A stretch of 64,000 nucleotides of DNA from Marinigracilibium pacificum. GTDB lineage: Bacteria > Bacteroidota > Bacteroidia > Cytophagales > Cyclobacteriaceae. The DNA is taken from contig NZ_JABBNU010000003.1 of NCBI RefSeq assembly GCF_012926615.1, positions 124,001-188,000 of the forward strand. The letters run 5' to 3'. The translations under genes were made by a program, and so were the position numbers. The notes beneath the pieces were generated by a model that did not search any database, was not told the DNA's origin, and saw only the letters and a list, made by a program, of their open reading frames with translations. This document shows positions 26,478 through 35,190 of the stretch, one piece after another. The first letter of the stretch is position 1. The number at the start of each line of letters is the position of its first letter.

Positions 26478-27071
26478 TCACTGAACCTTTGGAGGTATTG
26501 GCTCAGGAACAATGTTATCAACAGGATTGAGGCTTTGCAGATAAGCAAAAATCGCCTTCAGGTCATCATCGGTAAAGTTCCTGTAATGTTGCCATGGCAT
26601 CGGTGGTAATAGCGGTCTGCTACCTTCTATACCTTTATAAAGTCCTTTCCTGATTGCGGTTAGAAATTGACCTTCTGTCCAGGTACCAAGTCCTGTTTCA
26701 TGCGGAGTAAGATTAGCAGCAAAGGAAGTTCCCCATGGACCAGTAGCTGCTGTTAGCCCTGGTGAAAAAAGTATATAAGATTTTGCTGTTGCTTCATCAT
26801 AAGGGGCTAATTTCTCATTTGCCGGGTGTCCGGAAAGCATTCTACTCTCATCAACTTCAACTCCATTTTCAGTCATCACTTTTGGTGAATGACAATCATT
26901 ACATCCATTTGTATTTACAAGGTAAGCTCCTCTCACAACCGGGTCAGCTTTTAACATGGTCTTAGGTTCATTAACTTTTTCTAGAGTAGCTTCTTTTGTA
27001 TGTTCATCTGAATTGCAGGAATATATCATAAACCCGCATATCAATGCAGCAATTGTGGTGGTGGTTTTCAT
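26478..27071 (-). CDS. Lipoprotein cytochrome c
   Basis: A 197-residue lipoprotein (signal ends MIYSC, Cys19). It carries one heme motif CNDCH in NTNGCNDCHSPK and a Met ligand candidate in LPPMPWQHYRNFTDDDLKAI, the pattern of the larger monoheme cytochromes that accompany periplasmic dehydrogenases. The last ~40 residues, with FAYLQSL, are the C-terminal helix of the c-type fold. It is a single gene on the opposite strand from the cytochrome at 25834. Confidence 0.87.
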   Translation of the reverse strand: MKTTTTIAALICGFMIYSCNSDEHTKEATLEKVNEPKTMLKADPVVRGAYLVNTNGCNDCHSPKVMTENGVEVDESRMLSGHPANEKLAPYDEATAKSYILFSPGLTAATGPWGTSFAANLTPHETGLGTWTEGQFLTAIRKGLYKGIEGSRPLLPPMPWQHYRNFTDDDLKAIFAYLQSLNPVDNIVPEPIPPKVQ

Positions 27072-27252
27072 GGCTCAATCAGTTATGGTAACTAGTACTT
27101 GTGATACATATAAATTTAATAAAAACACCGCAAATATTATCATCAGACGATAAGTGAAAATTTCCATTTTTTTACACTTTTCTGATTATACTAATTTGTT
27201 AAAATAACTGATTACTGAATCAAACCTAATGATAAGTTTTTATTCAAAATTT

Positions 27253-28269
27253 CTATTCACTATCAACCATTACTTTTACAGACTGACTGCTATCGGCTTG
27301 TACTTCAAATGCTTCAGGCAATTTACTCAATGGAAAGTGATGACTAACAATAGGTGATATATCCAACTTCCCTGTCTCCATCAGTTTAATTGCTTCTAGA
27401 AAGTCATCAGCTGAATAGAAAAGTGAGCCTTTTATATTTAACCGCTTATAAACTACATTATTTGGATCAAATTCTGTCGGTTTTCTATAGATTGCCAAAA
27501 CTGTTAATTTTGCATCGGGAGCAAGTACTTCTGTAATCTGCTTGAATATAGCACTTACACCAGTACATTCAAATGCAGCGTTCAAGTTTGGAAGCTGCCC
27601 GGCATAATTTAGAGAATCTACCATGCCGAATTTTTCAGAAATGACATCTCCAAGATCACCATCTGACTTAGGGTTATAGGTCATTTTTGCTCCTAGTTTT
27701 TTTGCCAGTTCCAGTCTTTTTTCACTAATATCCGAGGCTATTATATTTTCATACCCTTTGGCTTTTAATCCAGCTATCGTAACCAACCCGATTGTACCAC
27801 AACCGGATACGAGTATATTATCATCCTTATTTAGATTTGTATGATTAATTGCTGCTAACCCTACAGACAAAGGCTCTACCAATGCGCCTTTCTCACTGGT
27901 AATTTTATCTGGAATAATAAACAAATTAGAATTTAGCTTTGCATTATCAATTTTGACATATCGGGCAAATCCACCGGGACTTAAACCAAGGCCGGTACCA
28001 TTGATCATGGGGTTTACTACTACCCTGTCGCCCACATTCATATCTATCACATTCTTCCCCACATTAATCAACTCTCCTGAAAACTCGTGACCCAGAACTG
28101 ACCCTTCCGGAACAAGCCCTTCATGATAAATATGCAGATCTGTACCACATATTCCAGTCATTTCAACTTTTATTATAACACTATCATCACCGGGAACTGG
28201 TACATCCATAGATTCTACACGAACATCATGGACACCACGAAATACACCCGAAGGATTTGAATCTTTCAT
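27253..28269 (-). CDS. Zinc-type medium-chain alcohol/polyol dehydrogenase
   Basis: A 338-residue MDR-family oxidoreductase. The catalytic zinc ligands are present: Cys41 in GICGTDLH and His61-Glu62 in LGHEFSG. The nucleotide fold has GCGTIGLV and an acidic ASDISEKR, so NAD+ is favoured. It resembles 2,3-butanediol, sorbitol or threonine dehydrogenases. The loop that normally carries four structural-zinc cysteines is absent: VVVNP (residues 83-87) leads after ~12 residues straight to GGFARYV. The substrate cannot be told. Confidence 0.88.
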   Translation of the reverse strand: MKDSNPSGVFRGVHDVRVESMDVPVPGDDSVIIKVEMTGICGTDLHIYHEGLVPEGSVLGHEFSGELINVGKNVIDMNVGDRVVVNPMINGTGLGLSPGGFARYVKIDNAKLNSNLFIIPDKITSEKGALVEPLSVGLAAINHTNLNKDDNILVSGCGTIGLVTIAGLKAKGYENIIASDISEKRLELAKKLGAKMTYNPKSDGDLGDVISEKFGMVDSLNYAGQLPNLNAAFECTGVSAIFKQITEVLAPDAKLTVLAIYRKPTEFDPNNVVYKRLNIKGSLFYSADDFLEAIKLMETGKLDISPIVSHHFPLSKLPEAFEVQADSSQSVKVMVDSE

Positions 28270-28380
28270 AATATGTTTGGTTTTAGCAGATTTGAAAATT
28301 TATAGCCCTATGACTAATAAGGCTGTGCCTTTATTAAATATACTCAATCAAACTGCACTATACCACCCATATACTTAATA

Positions 28381-28430
28381 AAAAGCAGAACTATATCGCA
28401 TATATAATTAGCTTTTACAGTTCTGCTTTT
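28381..28430 (-). terminator. Terminator after the lipoprotein at 28455
   Basis: A perfect 12-bp stem (AAAAGCAGAACT/AGTTCTGCTTTT) with a 26-nt loop; on the minus strand it is followed by TATTAAG. It lies 24 nt after the stop of the gene at 28455. Confidence 0.7.
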
Positions 28431-28454
28431 CAATTTTCTTTCAAAAGGAAAATA

Positions 28455-29180
28455 TTAATTACAGGAAACTTTGCTTAACTCTTCAGCTTCTGTTACTTGA
28501 TTTTGGGTATAGGCCTCTTCTTGATACATTACAAATTTATCTATTGCATGACCATAAGAACGTCCAGACACTTCCATTTTATAAATCCCTGGATTATTAA
28601 ATTTCACATAAATCATATGGGCATCATTATCTGATGTTCTTGACTGCCATTTAAAGGTTAACGGAGTTCCACTTCTATAAATTTTAAACCATCCATCTTT
28701 TGAAGCTCCATGAGGGTTAGGTGACTTTCCAGAACCATTAGGATAAACTAAACTACCGTCTGGTTTTTTACCATAAAAATCATCTGCATCAGGAAATCTA
28801 AGCCATGAATCATTACCTTCGGAAGGGCTTTCTCCTTCAGTTACTGCACTTTTCCATATAAAACGATAGGTACCAGGATTACTTATTTTTAAATTATAGT
28901 TGGCTATACCTTTTCCCGGGTTCGAAAAATTATTATCACCTTCCCATCTCATATATCCTTCCCCTGAAACCTCTGATAAATCCCTAACTAGTTTCCACCC
29001 CTCTCCAAAAATAGCATTTTCAAACTCTATTACAAGAAGCGAGTCAGCTTCCGAAAATAATGCAAACTTACCTTCAGAACATTTTATTATTGAAGATGGA
29101 GTAAATTGATCTTCAGAATTACATGAATTGTTAATTAAATAAAGCGCAAATAATGGAATCAAATATAGTTTTCTTTTCAT
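28455..29180 (-). CDS. Carbohydrate-binding-like lipoprotein
   Basis: A 241-residue lipoprotein (signal ends INNSC, Cys20). The mature part contains a short region followed by a beta-sandwich-like sequence: EGYMRWEGDNNF, GIANYNLKISNPGTYRF and later MIYVKFNNPGIYKMEVSGRS. This resembles the C-terminal binding module found beside glycoside hydrolases, in which aromatic residues hold sugar. It is inference. There is no catalytic motif. It is a single gene divergent from the LytTR regulator. Confidence 0.7.
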   Translation of the reverse strand: MKRKLYLIPLFALYLINNSCNSEDQFTPSSIIKCSEGKFALFSEADSLLVIEFENAIFGEGWKLVRDLSEVSGEGYMRWEGDNNFSNPGKGIANYNLKISNPGTYRFIWKSAVTEGESPSEGNDSWLRFPDADDFYGKKPDGSLVYPNGSGKSPNPHGASKDGWFKIYRSGTPLTFKWQSRTSDNDAHMIYVKFNNPGIYKMEVSGRSYGHAIDKFVMYQEEAYTQNQVTEAEELSKVSCN

Positions 29181-29324
29181 ATCTAAAAATTAAAATTCCC
29201 CCTAAATTATAAGTTGAATTCCATATACCCAAAACACCTTTTATAAATTAAAATATCCTTTGGTAAGTTTTCATTATTCTTTATCAATATGAAATATTAA
29301 TTTGACAGGAAGAATAATCCTATA

Positions 29325-30104
29325 ATGAAAACAAGAGGTATTTATATCCGATTACTAATATCTTTTATACTATCAAATGTACTTATCCTGATCGGGAAAG
29401 ATGACTGGATCTCTTTATATGTGCACAATTCCCGACATTACCAGGATATGATTCAAACCTTCTTTTGTGTTTTCATAGTGTTCGAATATATTTTCCGGAT
29501 AAATACATACCTTGACACTAAACACAACTGGAAGAAATCACCTTTTGAAAGATCAATTTTTCAGGTCTTTTTCGGATTACTTATCCCTTCCATATTAGCT
29601 ATAATTCTGACTTTTATTCAATGGGAATTCATCTGGCATAAAGGGCTGATTGAAGGTAATTACTTCAAATATGAATTTCTACCACAGGTACTACTAATAG
29701 TAATAATGAATTTATTTTTGGTTATTTTAAACATTTTTAAAACTGAAAATAACCAAACATCAGACGTACCAACAACTACTATTCAAGCATCAAAAGGAAA
29801 TAAAAATATCCCGGTTTCATTAAGTGATATTGCCCACTTAAAACTAAGGAACGGCATCACCTATTTAAAATCTTTTGATAATGACAACCTGATAGTATCC
29901 TGCTCTCTTGAACAGATTGAAAAGACCTTACCTCCCAGTCAGTTTTTCAGAGCAAACAGACAGGAAATCATCAATAAAAAAAATTGTAAGTCCTATGCTT
30001 CGATAGAAAACGGAAAGGTTGAGGTTGTACTAAATGGAGATGAAGAATCAGTAAAGGTAAGTCAAAAGAAAGCAGCAAGTTTTCGTAAGTGGATTAAGGA
30101 ATAA
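29325..30104 (+). CDS. LytTR-family membrane transcription regulator
   Basis: A 259-residue protein with about four membrane helices in the first 150 residues (~7-25, ~41-60, ~78-100 and ~120-140) and a LytTR DNA-binding domain at ~160-259. The domain has the strand LRNGITYLKSFDNDNLI and the hallmark FFRANRQEIINKKN. LytTR proteins bind direct repeats near promoters. There is no receiver domain, so the signal probably comes through the membrane part. The next gene, a GIN-domain lipoprotein, may be a target. Confidence 0.9.
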   Translation: MKTRGIYIRLLISFILSNVLILIGKDDWISLYVHNSRHYQDMIQTFFCVFIVFEYIFRINTYLDTKHNWKKSPFERSIFQVFFGLLIPSILAIILTFIQWEFIWHKGLIEGNYFKYEFLPQVLLIVIMNLFLVILNIFKTENNQTSDVPTTTIQASKGNKNIPVSLSDIAHLKLRNGITYLKSFDNDNLIVSCSLEQIEKTLPPSQFFRANRQEIINKKNCKSYASIENGKVEVVLNGDEESVKVSQKKAASFRKWIKE

Positions 30105-30213
30105 ATAGAATATACTTCAGCCTTAAAAATATATACTTCACGAAAAATGGGCTTTCAGGTTAAAACAAGGCACATAATATTTGCGCTACAAATAGAAATC
30201 ATGAATTAAAACT

Positions 30214-30900
30214 ATGAAAAAGCAACACCAAAAACTTTTAAGAATTATGATCTTATCAATAGTAAGTTTTTCTTTAATACTTACTTCTTGTGATGATGAA
30301 GATCTGTGTCTAACAGGGTCTGGTACAGTATCAGATTATGAGTTAGATCTTGTTCAATTTAACAATGTTAGCCTCGAAGGCCCTATTAATTTAAGGATTA
30401 CCCAGGGGTCTACACAAAAAGTTGTTATTGCTGCAGAACCTTCTTTATATGGCCCATTATATCATTATGTCAGAGATGGCAGGTTGTTTGTAGGCTATGA
30501 CGAAAATGTTAGATGTTTTAATACTGATTTTGGAGTTTGGGTTAACATCACCGTTCCCGACCTAAATTCAATTCATGTTGATGGTAAAAGTGAGATTGAG
30601 TCCTCAGGAGATTTGATACTTGACGACTTGCACATATCCAACTCAGGAGAATGTAAAGTATCCCTAACTGGTACAATCGATGATCAGGAATTTGACACTG
30701 AAGGTAAAATTTCAGTATTTAATTCAGAAGTATCTTCTAAAAATGTCTCAATCGATGTCGAAGGATCAGGCTATTTTGAAGTTAATTGTCAGGAAATAAT
30801 GAATATTGATGTGGAAGGATCTGCAACAATAAGATATACAGGAAAGCCTCAAATCTATCAGGATGTTGAAGGCGCTTTAGAACTAATAGACGCTAATTAA
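30214..30900 (+). CDS. GIN-domain (DUF2807) lipoprotein
   Basis: A 228-residue lipoprotein (signal ends LTSC, Cys26). The rest is a right-handed beta-solenoid typical of the head-GIN domain: INLRITQGSTQKVVI, WVNITVPDLNSI, and a run of SGECKVSLTG, SIDVEGSGYFEV and MNIDVEGSATIRY strands. The family is common in Bacteroidota and is thought to bind adhesins or polysaccharide; the function is unproven. A strong terminator follows. Confidence 0.9.
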   Translation: MKKQHQKLLRIMILSIVSFSLILTSCDDEDLCLTGSGTVSDYELDLVQFNNVSLEGPINLRITQGSTQKVVIAAEPSLYGPLYHYVRDGRLFVGYDENVRCFNTDFGVWVNITVPDLNSIHVDGKSEIESSGDLILDDLHISNSGECKVSLTGTIDDQEFDTEGKISVFNSEVSSKNVSIDVEGSGYFEVNCQEIMNIDVEGSATIRYTGKPQIYQDVEGALELIDAN

Positions 30901-30921
30901 ATAAATTAAAACCTGGATTAT

Positions 30922-30951
30922 AACGTGATATTTAAAAGTAAATATCACGTT
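30922..30951 (+). terminator. Terminator after GIN-domain gene
   Basis: A 13-bp perfect stem AACGTGATATTTA/TAAATATCACGTT with a 4-nt loop, followed by GTTTTTATA; 21 nt after the stop at 30900. Confidence 0.9.
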
Positions 30952-31186
30952 GTTTTTATAGTTCCTGTATGGTTTAACTATTGACCCTTCTATATATATA
31001 TATTGCAATTTACTTTCCTTTTAACACAAACATATACCCGAAAAAGTTAACATAATATTAACCTGATTCACAGACATATATGATATGATTTTTTAAAAAA
31101 TTAATGTATCTTAATAGTAGAGCATCTTTAGGGAATCAAAACCTGGGGTAACATTAATTTTCTATACTACACCACACGATTATATC

Positions 31187-32710
31187 ATGAGAATAAAATT
31201 ATTCCCATCGCTATTACTAATAATAATTTTTAGTTGTTCTGATAGTGATGATCCAGTTAGCCAAGTTAAAGCGTCATTTAGATCTGCACCAACTTCATTA
31301 TTTTCCGGAGAATATGTTCAATTCACAGATAATTCAACTGGAAACCCTTCATCATGGCAATGGGAATTTGAAGGAGGAACACCGGCACTTTCAAGTGAAC
31401 AAAACCCTCAGATTCAATATAACACGCCTGGGAATTTTTCTGTAAAACTGAAGGTGTCAAACGGACAAACGGAAGATTCTGAAGTAATGGAAAATGTTAT
31501 TACCGTTCATCCTACTGAAATAACTGTTGATATAGCACCTGATAAATCAAATATTTATGTTGGAGAAACAGTAAAATTTACAGACAATTCAAATGGTAAC
31601 CCTACCTCATGGTTTTGGAATTTTCAAGGTGGCACACCTGAAACATCCAACGAACAAAATCCAAGCATTCAATATAATACTGTAGGCGTTTTTTCGGTTA
31701 CTCTCACTGTTTCTAATCAAGAAACAGAAGCAACTAAAGTTTATGAAAACCTGATTACTGTTGAAGATAAACTCGTGGTGATAGATTTTACTTCAAACAA
31801 TACTGTAGTTACAGCAGGAAGAAATATTTCATTTTTTGATAATTCCACTAATAATCCTGATAAATGGGAATGGACTTTTGAAGGTGGCTCACCAAAAACC
31901 TCAAACCAGCAAGACCCTGTCGTATACTATACAGTTCCTGGTGAATATCAGGTTAAACTGAAAGTGACCAAAAATGATTATGAAGATGAAATAATTAAAA
32001 CAAATTATATCAAAGTTGAAGCTATGACCAAACCTCCATTTGAAGGAACTGTATTTATTGCGCCAGATATAATAAAAGAAAGTGATCCGACAACTTATAT
32101 TAAAGCTGAAAGTGTTGGAAAGGGTAAAAAAACAGTGTTTGATAGAAGAGTTGGTAAATGGATAGAAATTAATGCCCATTTAATTAACCTGACTTATGAG
32201 GGGCAGAAAGTAATACAAGCTGTTGTAAACCCTGAGTTCACTTCTGAAGAAGCTCTTCAAACGGCAATACATTATGGTACCTCAGTTGGCCGAATCCCCA
32301 AATTCTTGATTAAAGATGTAAATGAACTCTGGATTCATAAGGGGAAGTATCCATTTGGTGGTGGAAATAATTCGATTTTGATTCATACAGACCAGGGAAA
32401 AGAATATGAAGATGGTGGCTTTCTGGAAGAAGCATTTATACATGAAGGAGGTCATACATCACTAGATGCAGGTCATGCCAATAGCGCCGGTTGGTTGGAA
32501 GCACAAAACTATGACATGGTTTTTATCTCAACTTATGCTATGGAAAATTCGAGTCAAGAGGATATAGCTGAATCGATTTTAACCTACCTTGCAATAAAAA
32601 AACGCAAAAGCAGACTCAACGATAACTTGTATTATAACATAAGAGCAGCGAATAAATACAGGATAGAATACTTTAACAAACAGAATTTTAATTTCTATCC
32701 TGTAGAGTAA
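31187..32710 (+). CDS. Triple-PKD lipoprotein with zincin-like C-terminal domain
   Basis: A 507-residue lipoprotein (signal ends IIFSC, Cys17). Three PKD domains (~27-108, ~112-193 and ~197-278) each have WxWxFxGGTP and a closing strand (FSVKLKVSN, FSVTLTVSN, YQVKLKVTK). The C-terminal part (~285-507) contains HEGGH at 419-423 with His430 and Asp427 nearby, the layout of a metallopeptidase-like zincin, inside a conserved-looking EEAFIHEGGHTSLDAGH segment. Whether it cuts protein is unknown. PKD modules usually place such domains on the cell surface. Confidence 0.85.
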   Translation: MRIKLFPSLLLIIIFSCSDSDDPVSQVKASFRSAPTSLFSGEYVQFTDNSTGNPSSWQWEFEGGTPALSSEQNPQIQYNTPGNFSVKLKVSNGQTEDSEVMENVITVHPTEITVDIAPDKSNIYVGETVKFTDNSNGNPTSWFWNFQGGTPETSNEQNPSIQYNTVGVFSVTLTVSNQETEATKVYENLITVEDKLVVIDFTSNNTVVTAGRNISFFDNSTNNPDKWEWTFEGGSPKTSNQQDPVVYYTVPGEYQVKLKVTKNDYEDEIIKTNYIKVEAMTKPPFEGTVFIAPDIIKESDPTTYIKAESVGKGKKTVFDRRVGKWIEINAHLINLTYEGQKVIQAVVNPEFTSEEALQTAIHYGTSVGRIPKFLIKDVNELWIHKGKYPFGGGNNSILIHTDQGKEYEDGGFLEEAFIHEGGHTSLDAGHANSAGWLEAQNYDMVFISTYAMENSSQEDIAESILTYLAIKKRKSRLNDNLYYNIRAANKYRIEYFNKQNFNFYPVE

Positions 32711-32733
32711 TCATAATTATTTTGATAATTCAA

Positions 32734-33219
32734 TTAATTCCAAATCCCAAGGATTTTTCTGAGAAGAACAATTTGACCAACGTGGTACGCATTATGATCC
32801 GCTACAAGAAGAATTTCTCTTAAATATGTCTGTCCATCACCATGAGGGATTTTAGTAAAAAGATCTATTTTAGAATTTTGAGCCAGATCCTTAATCATTT
32901 GTAGATCATCATTAAACCTTTCGATGCTTTTACCCCATTCATTTTCATACTTCGGGTTGGAATCAGAGGGCCAATATTTATCAGGCCATGCCATTTCTTT
33001 GTAATCAGGATTAATACAAAAATCCAGAATATCAAATTGAGAAATCCGCATATGCTCTATCAACTCCCATATTGAATAGGGATAATTTTCATGCTTGATA
33101 TATCGCATTCCAGATGGAATGCCCTTTATTGCAGTCTCAAAATTCACATGGGCTCCCTCCCAATCAAGGAGTTTAACCAACTGAAATCTTAATTCCTTAT
33201 ATTCTTTTATTAAAGACAT
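32734..33219 (-). CDS. DinB-superfamily protein
   Basis: A 161-residue four-helix-bundle protein of the DinB/YfiT type. The metal-binding histidines are in LIEHMRIS (near residue 55) and ADHNAYHVGQI (near residue 140), the usual triad of the fold. Members are thiol transferases (for example bacillithiol or mycothiol linked) or of unknown role. The gene is convergent with the PKD lipoprotein, with only 23 bp between the stops. Confidence 0.88.
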   Translation of the reverse strand: MSLIKEYKELRFQLVKLLDWEGAHVNFETAIKGIPSGMRYIKHENYPYSIWELIEHMRISQFDILDFCINPDYKEMAWPDKYWPSDSNPKYENEWGKSIERFNDDLQMIKDLAQNSKIDLFTKIPHGDGQTYLREILLVADHNAYHVGQIVLLRKILGIWN

Positions 33220-33378
33220 ATAATAATATTTAATTCATAATTATCGATAACTTCTCAATTTTCTAATTACAACAGTATCCTAAATCTTTTGGAAAATGAA
33301 ATTATTGGAAATGACATATTAATTTATTTATTTTCCAGCCATTAGGAATTTATTTAGCACTTATTTTTTTGTTTACAT

Positions 33379-34440
33379 ATGAAACCACATTTAGTACTTT
33401 TCTTTTCTCTTATATTATTTTATTGCTACTCACAAACAGATGGTAATAAAGAAAACGCTATTAATCTAGCTAGAAAAGCCGTAAAACTAATGGATAATGG
33501 AGAAATTGATGAATCAATTGATCTACTTGAAAAAGCTGTTAAATTGGATCCATCGAACTACATCTACCCTTATGAAATTGGTTATGCATATGTTCTAAAA
33601 AAGGATTATGATAATGCAATCAAATATCTAGAAAAGGTAATTAAAATGGATGGAGTCAATGACCTTGGATATCAACTACTAGGTAATACATATTCAATGG
33701 CCGGAAACAAAGACAAAGCTATAAAGACTTATAACAAAGGGTTAAAATTGTTTCCTAACTCCGGTAAGTTATATCTTGAATTAGGTAATGTTCATCAGGA
33801 TGACTGGCTTAAAGCACTTGAATTTTATGAAAAGGGCATCCTTGTAGAACCAACTTTTCCATCCAATTACTATTGGGCATCAAAAATCTTTTGCAATTCT
33901 TCAGAAGAGGTCTGGGGAATGATATATGGTGAAATTTTTATGAATATTGAAAGGGGGTCAGGAAGGACTGAAGAAATCAGTAAACTACTTTTTGACACTT
34001 ATCAAAGTGAAATTCAATTCACATCGGACTCATCAGTTTCTGTTAGTTTTAGCCAGAACAACATTGTCAACGTTGATAAAAAAGACATTAAAATCCCATT
34101 TACTGTAATCTATGAGCCAACACTTTTGTTGGCAACATCAACTATCGATTCCATATCACTTAATACATTAAATAAAATTAGAACAGAATTTATATCATTT
34201 TATTACCAAAAAGAATTTAATGATGAATATCCAAACATTGTCTTTGATTGGAATAAAAAGTTGATCGGTGAAGGACACTTTGAGAGCTATAATTACTGGC
34301 TCCTCATGAAAGGCTCTCCTGAGGAGTTTAATTATTGGATATCTGAAAACGAAGATAAATTCAATGACTTTATTGACTGGTTCACAAATAATCCAATGCC
34401 AATTGATAGCCAAAATACTTTTCATAGATCATATTACTAA
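33379..34440 (+). CDS. TPR-repeat secreted protein
   Basis: A 353-residue protein with a signal peptide (to ~18, ending YCYSQ). At least three tetratricopeptide repeats follow (~25-58, ~59-92 and ~93-126) with NAINLARKAVKLMDNGEIDE, YEIGYAYVLKKDYDNAI and YQLLGNTYSMAGNKDKAI. The C-terminal ~200 residues are a separate, unrecognised domain rich in aromatic residues and ending in NTFHRSYY. It probably serves as a binding scaffold in the periplasm. The next gene starts 15 bp downstream. Confidence 0.85.
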   Translation: MKPHLVLFFSLILFYCYSQTDGNKENAINLARKAVKLMDNGEIDESIDLLEKAVKLDPSNYIYPYEIGYAYVLKKDYDNAIKYLEKVIKMDGVNDLGYQLLGNTYSMAGNKDKAIKTYNKGLKLFPNSGKLYLELGNVHQDDWLKALEFYEKGILVEPTFPSNYYWASKIFCNSSEEVWGMIYGEIFMNIERGSGRTEEISKLLFDTYQSEIQFTSDSSVSVSFSQNNIVNVDKKDIKIPFTVIYEPTLLLATSTIDSISLNTLNKIRTEFISFYYQKEFNDEYPNIVFDWNKKLIGEGHFESYNYWLLMKGSPEEFNYWISENEDKFNDFIDWFTNNPMPIDSQNTFHRSYY

Positions 34441-34455
34441 TTTGGTGAATATATA

Positions 34456-34950
34456 ATGAAGCTTAAATTAGTTAAAGTTAATATAGTAGTTAATTCTATA
34501 ATCTTTAAAGCATACCAAACTATTCTAATAGGATATTTTCTTTCAATGTTCTTAAATATCTTAGGCTTTATAAATATTGATTATAGTATTTATTTTGAAT
34601 CTATAATCAAAGATTTATTCATCATTATTGGAGTAGTATTGGTTTTAGCAAACATTGTTATATATAAAACAATAGGTACTGTACTAATTGATTCAAATAC
34701 AATATATCTGATGACGAACCAGGGGAAGGAATCTATATGTTTGGAAACACCCAATAAATTGATTTTAATTAAAGTTCAGAGGGAAATTTGGCATATCATG
34801 TTTAACAATATAGATTTCAATGTCAAGCTAAATAAAAAAGAAAAAGTGGAATTTTTGAAGATAATTGAACAAAACGGAATTCCCTTCAGATATGAAAATA
34901 ATTTGCGAAATCTACAAATTTGGATAAAGAAAAAAATCAAAATAAATTAA
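34456..34950 (+). CDS. Small membrane protein, unknown function
   Basis: A 164-residue protein with hydrophobic segments at ~23-42 and ~52-72 and a soluble, Lys-rich C-terminal half. No motif is recognised. It lies 15 bp after the TPR gene and is probably co-transcribed with it. Confidence 0.65.
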   Translation: MKLKLVKVNIVVNSIIFKAYQTILIGYFLSMFLNILGFINIDYSIYFESIIKDLFIIIGVVLVLANIVIYKTIGTVLIDSNTIYLMTNQGKESICLETPNKLILIKVQREIWHIMFNNIDFNVKLNKKEKVEFLKIIEQNGIPFRYENNLRNLQIWIKKKIKIN

Positions 34951-35190
34951 GTTGAATTACTTTATTTGGGGCTATTAATTCTGCTTTGTTGAATGTGATG
35001 GTCTGTCATTTAAAACACCTCTGTTCATTAAAAATTCAAAAATGAATATTTGGGTTACACAAATATTACCATCGAAGTGATACTATTTTACCTATGTCAA
35101 AATAGTATTGGTTCAATTAATTTGAAATTGAATCTTATCCAATTAAATTATTCCTCCAATAAACAGTTAAACCTCATTAAATCTAACAAA

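Noticed and set aside
35050-35190. Longer start for the DPP-IV-like peptidase
   Set aside because: The extension precedes a clear signal peptide starting at 35191 and begins with a TTG.
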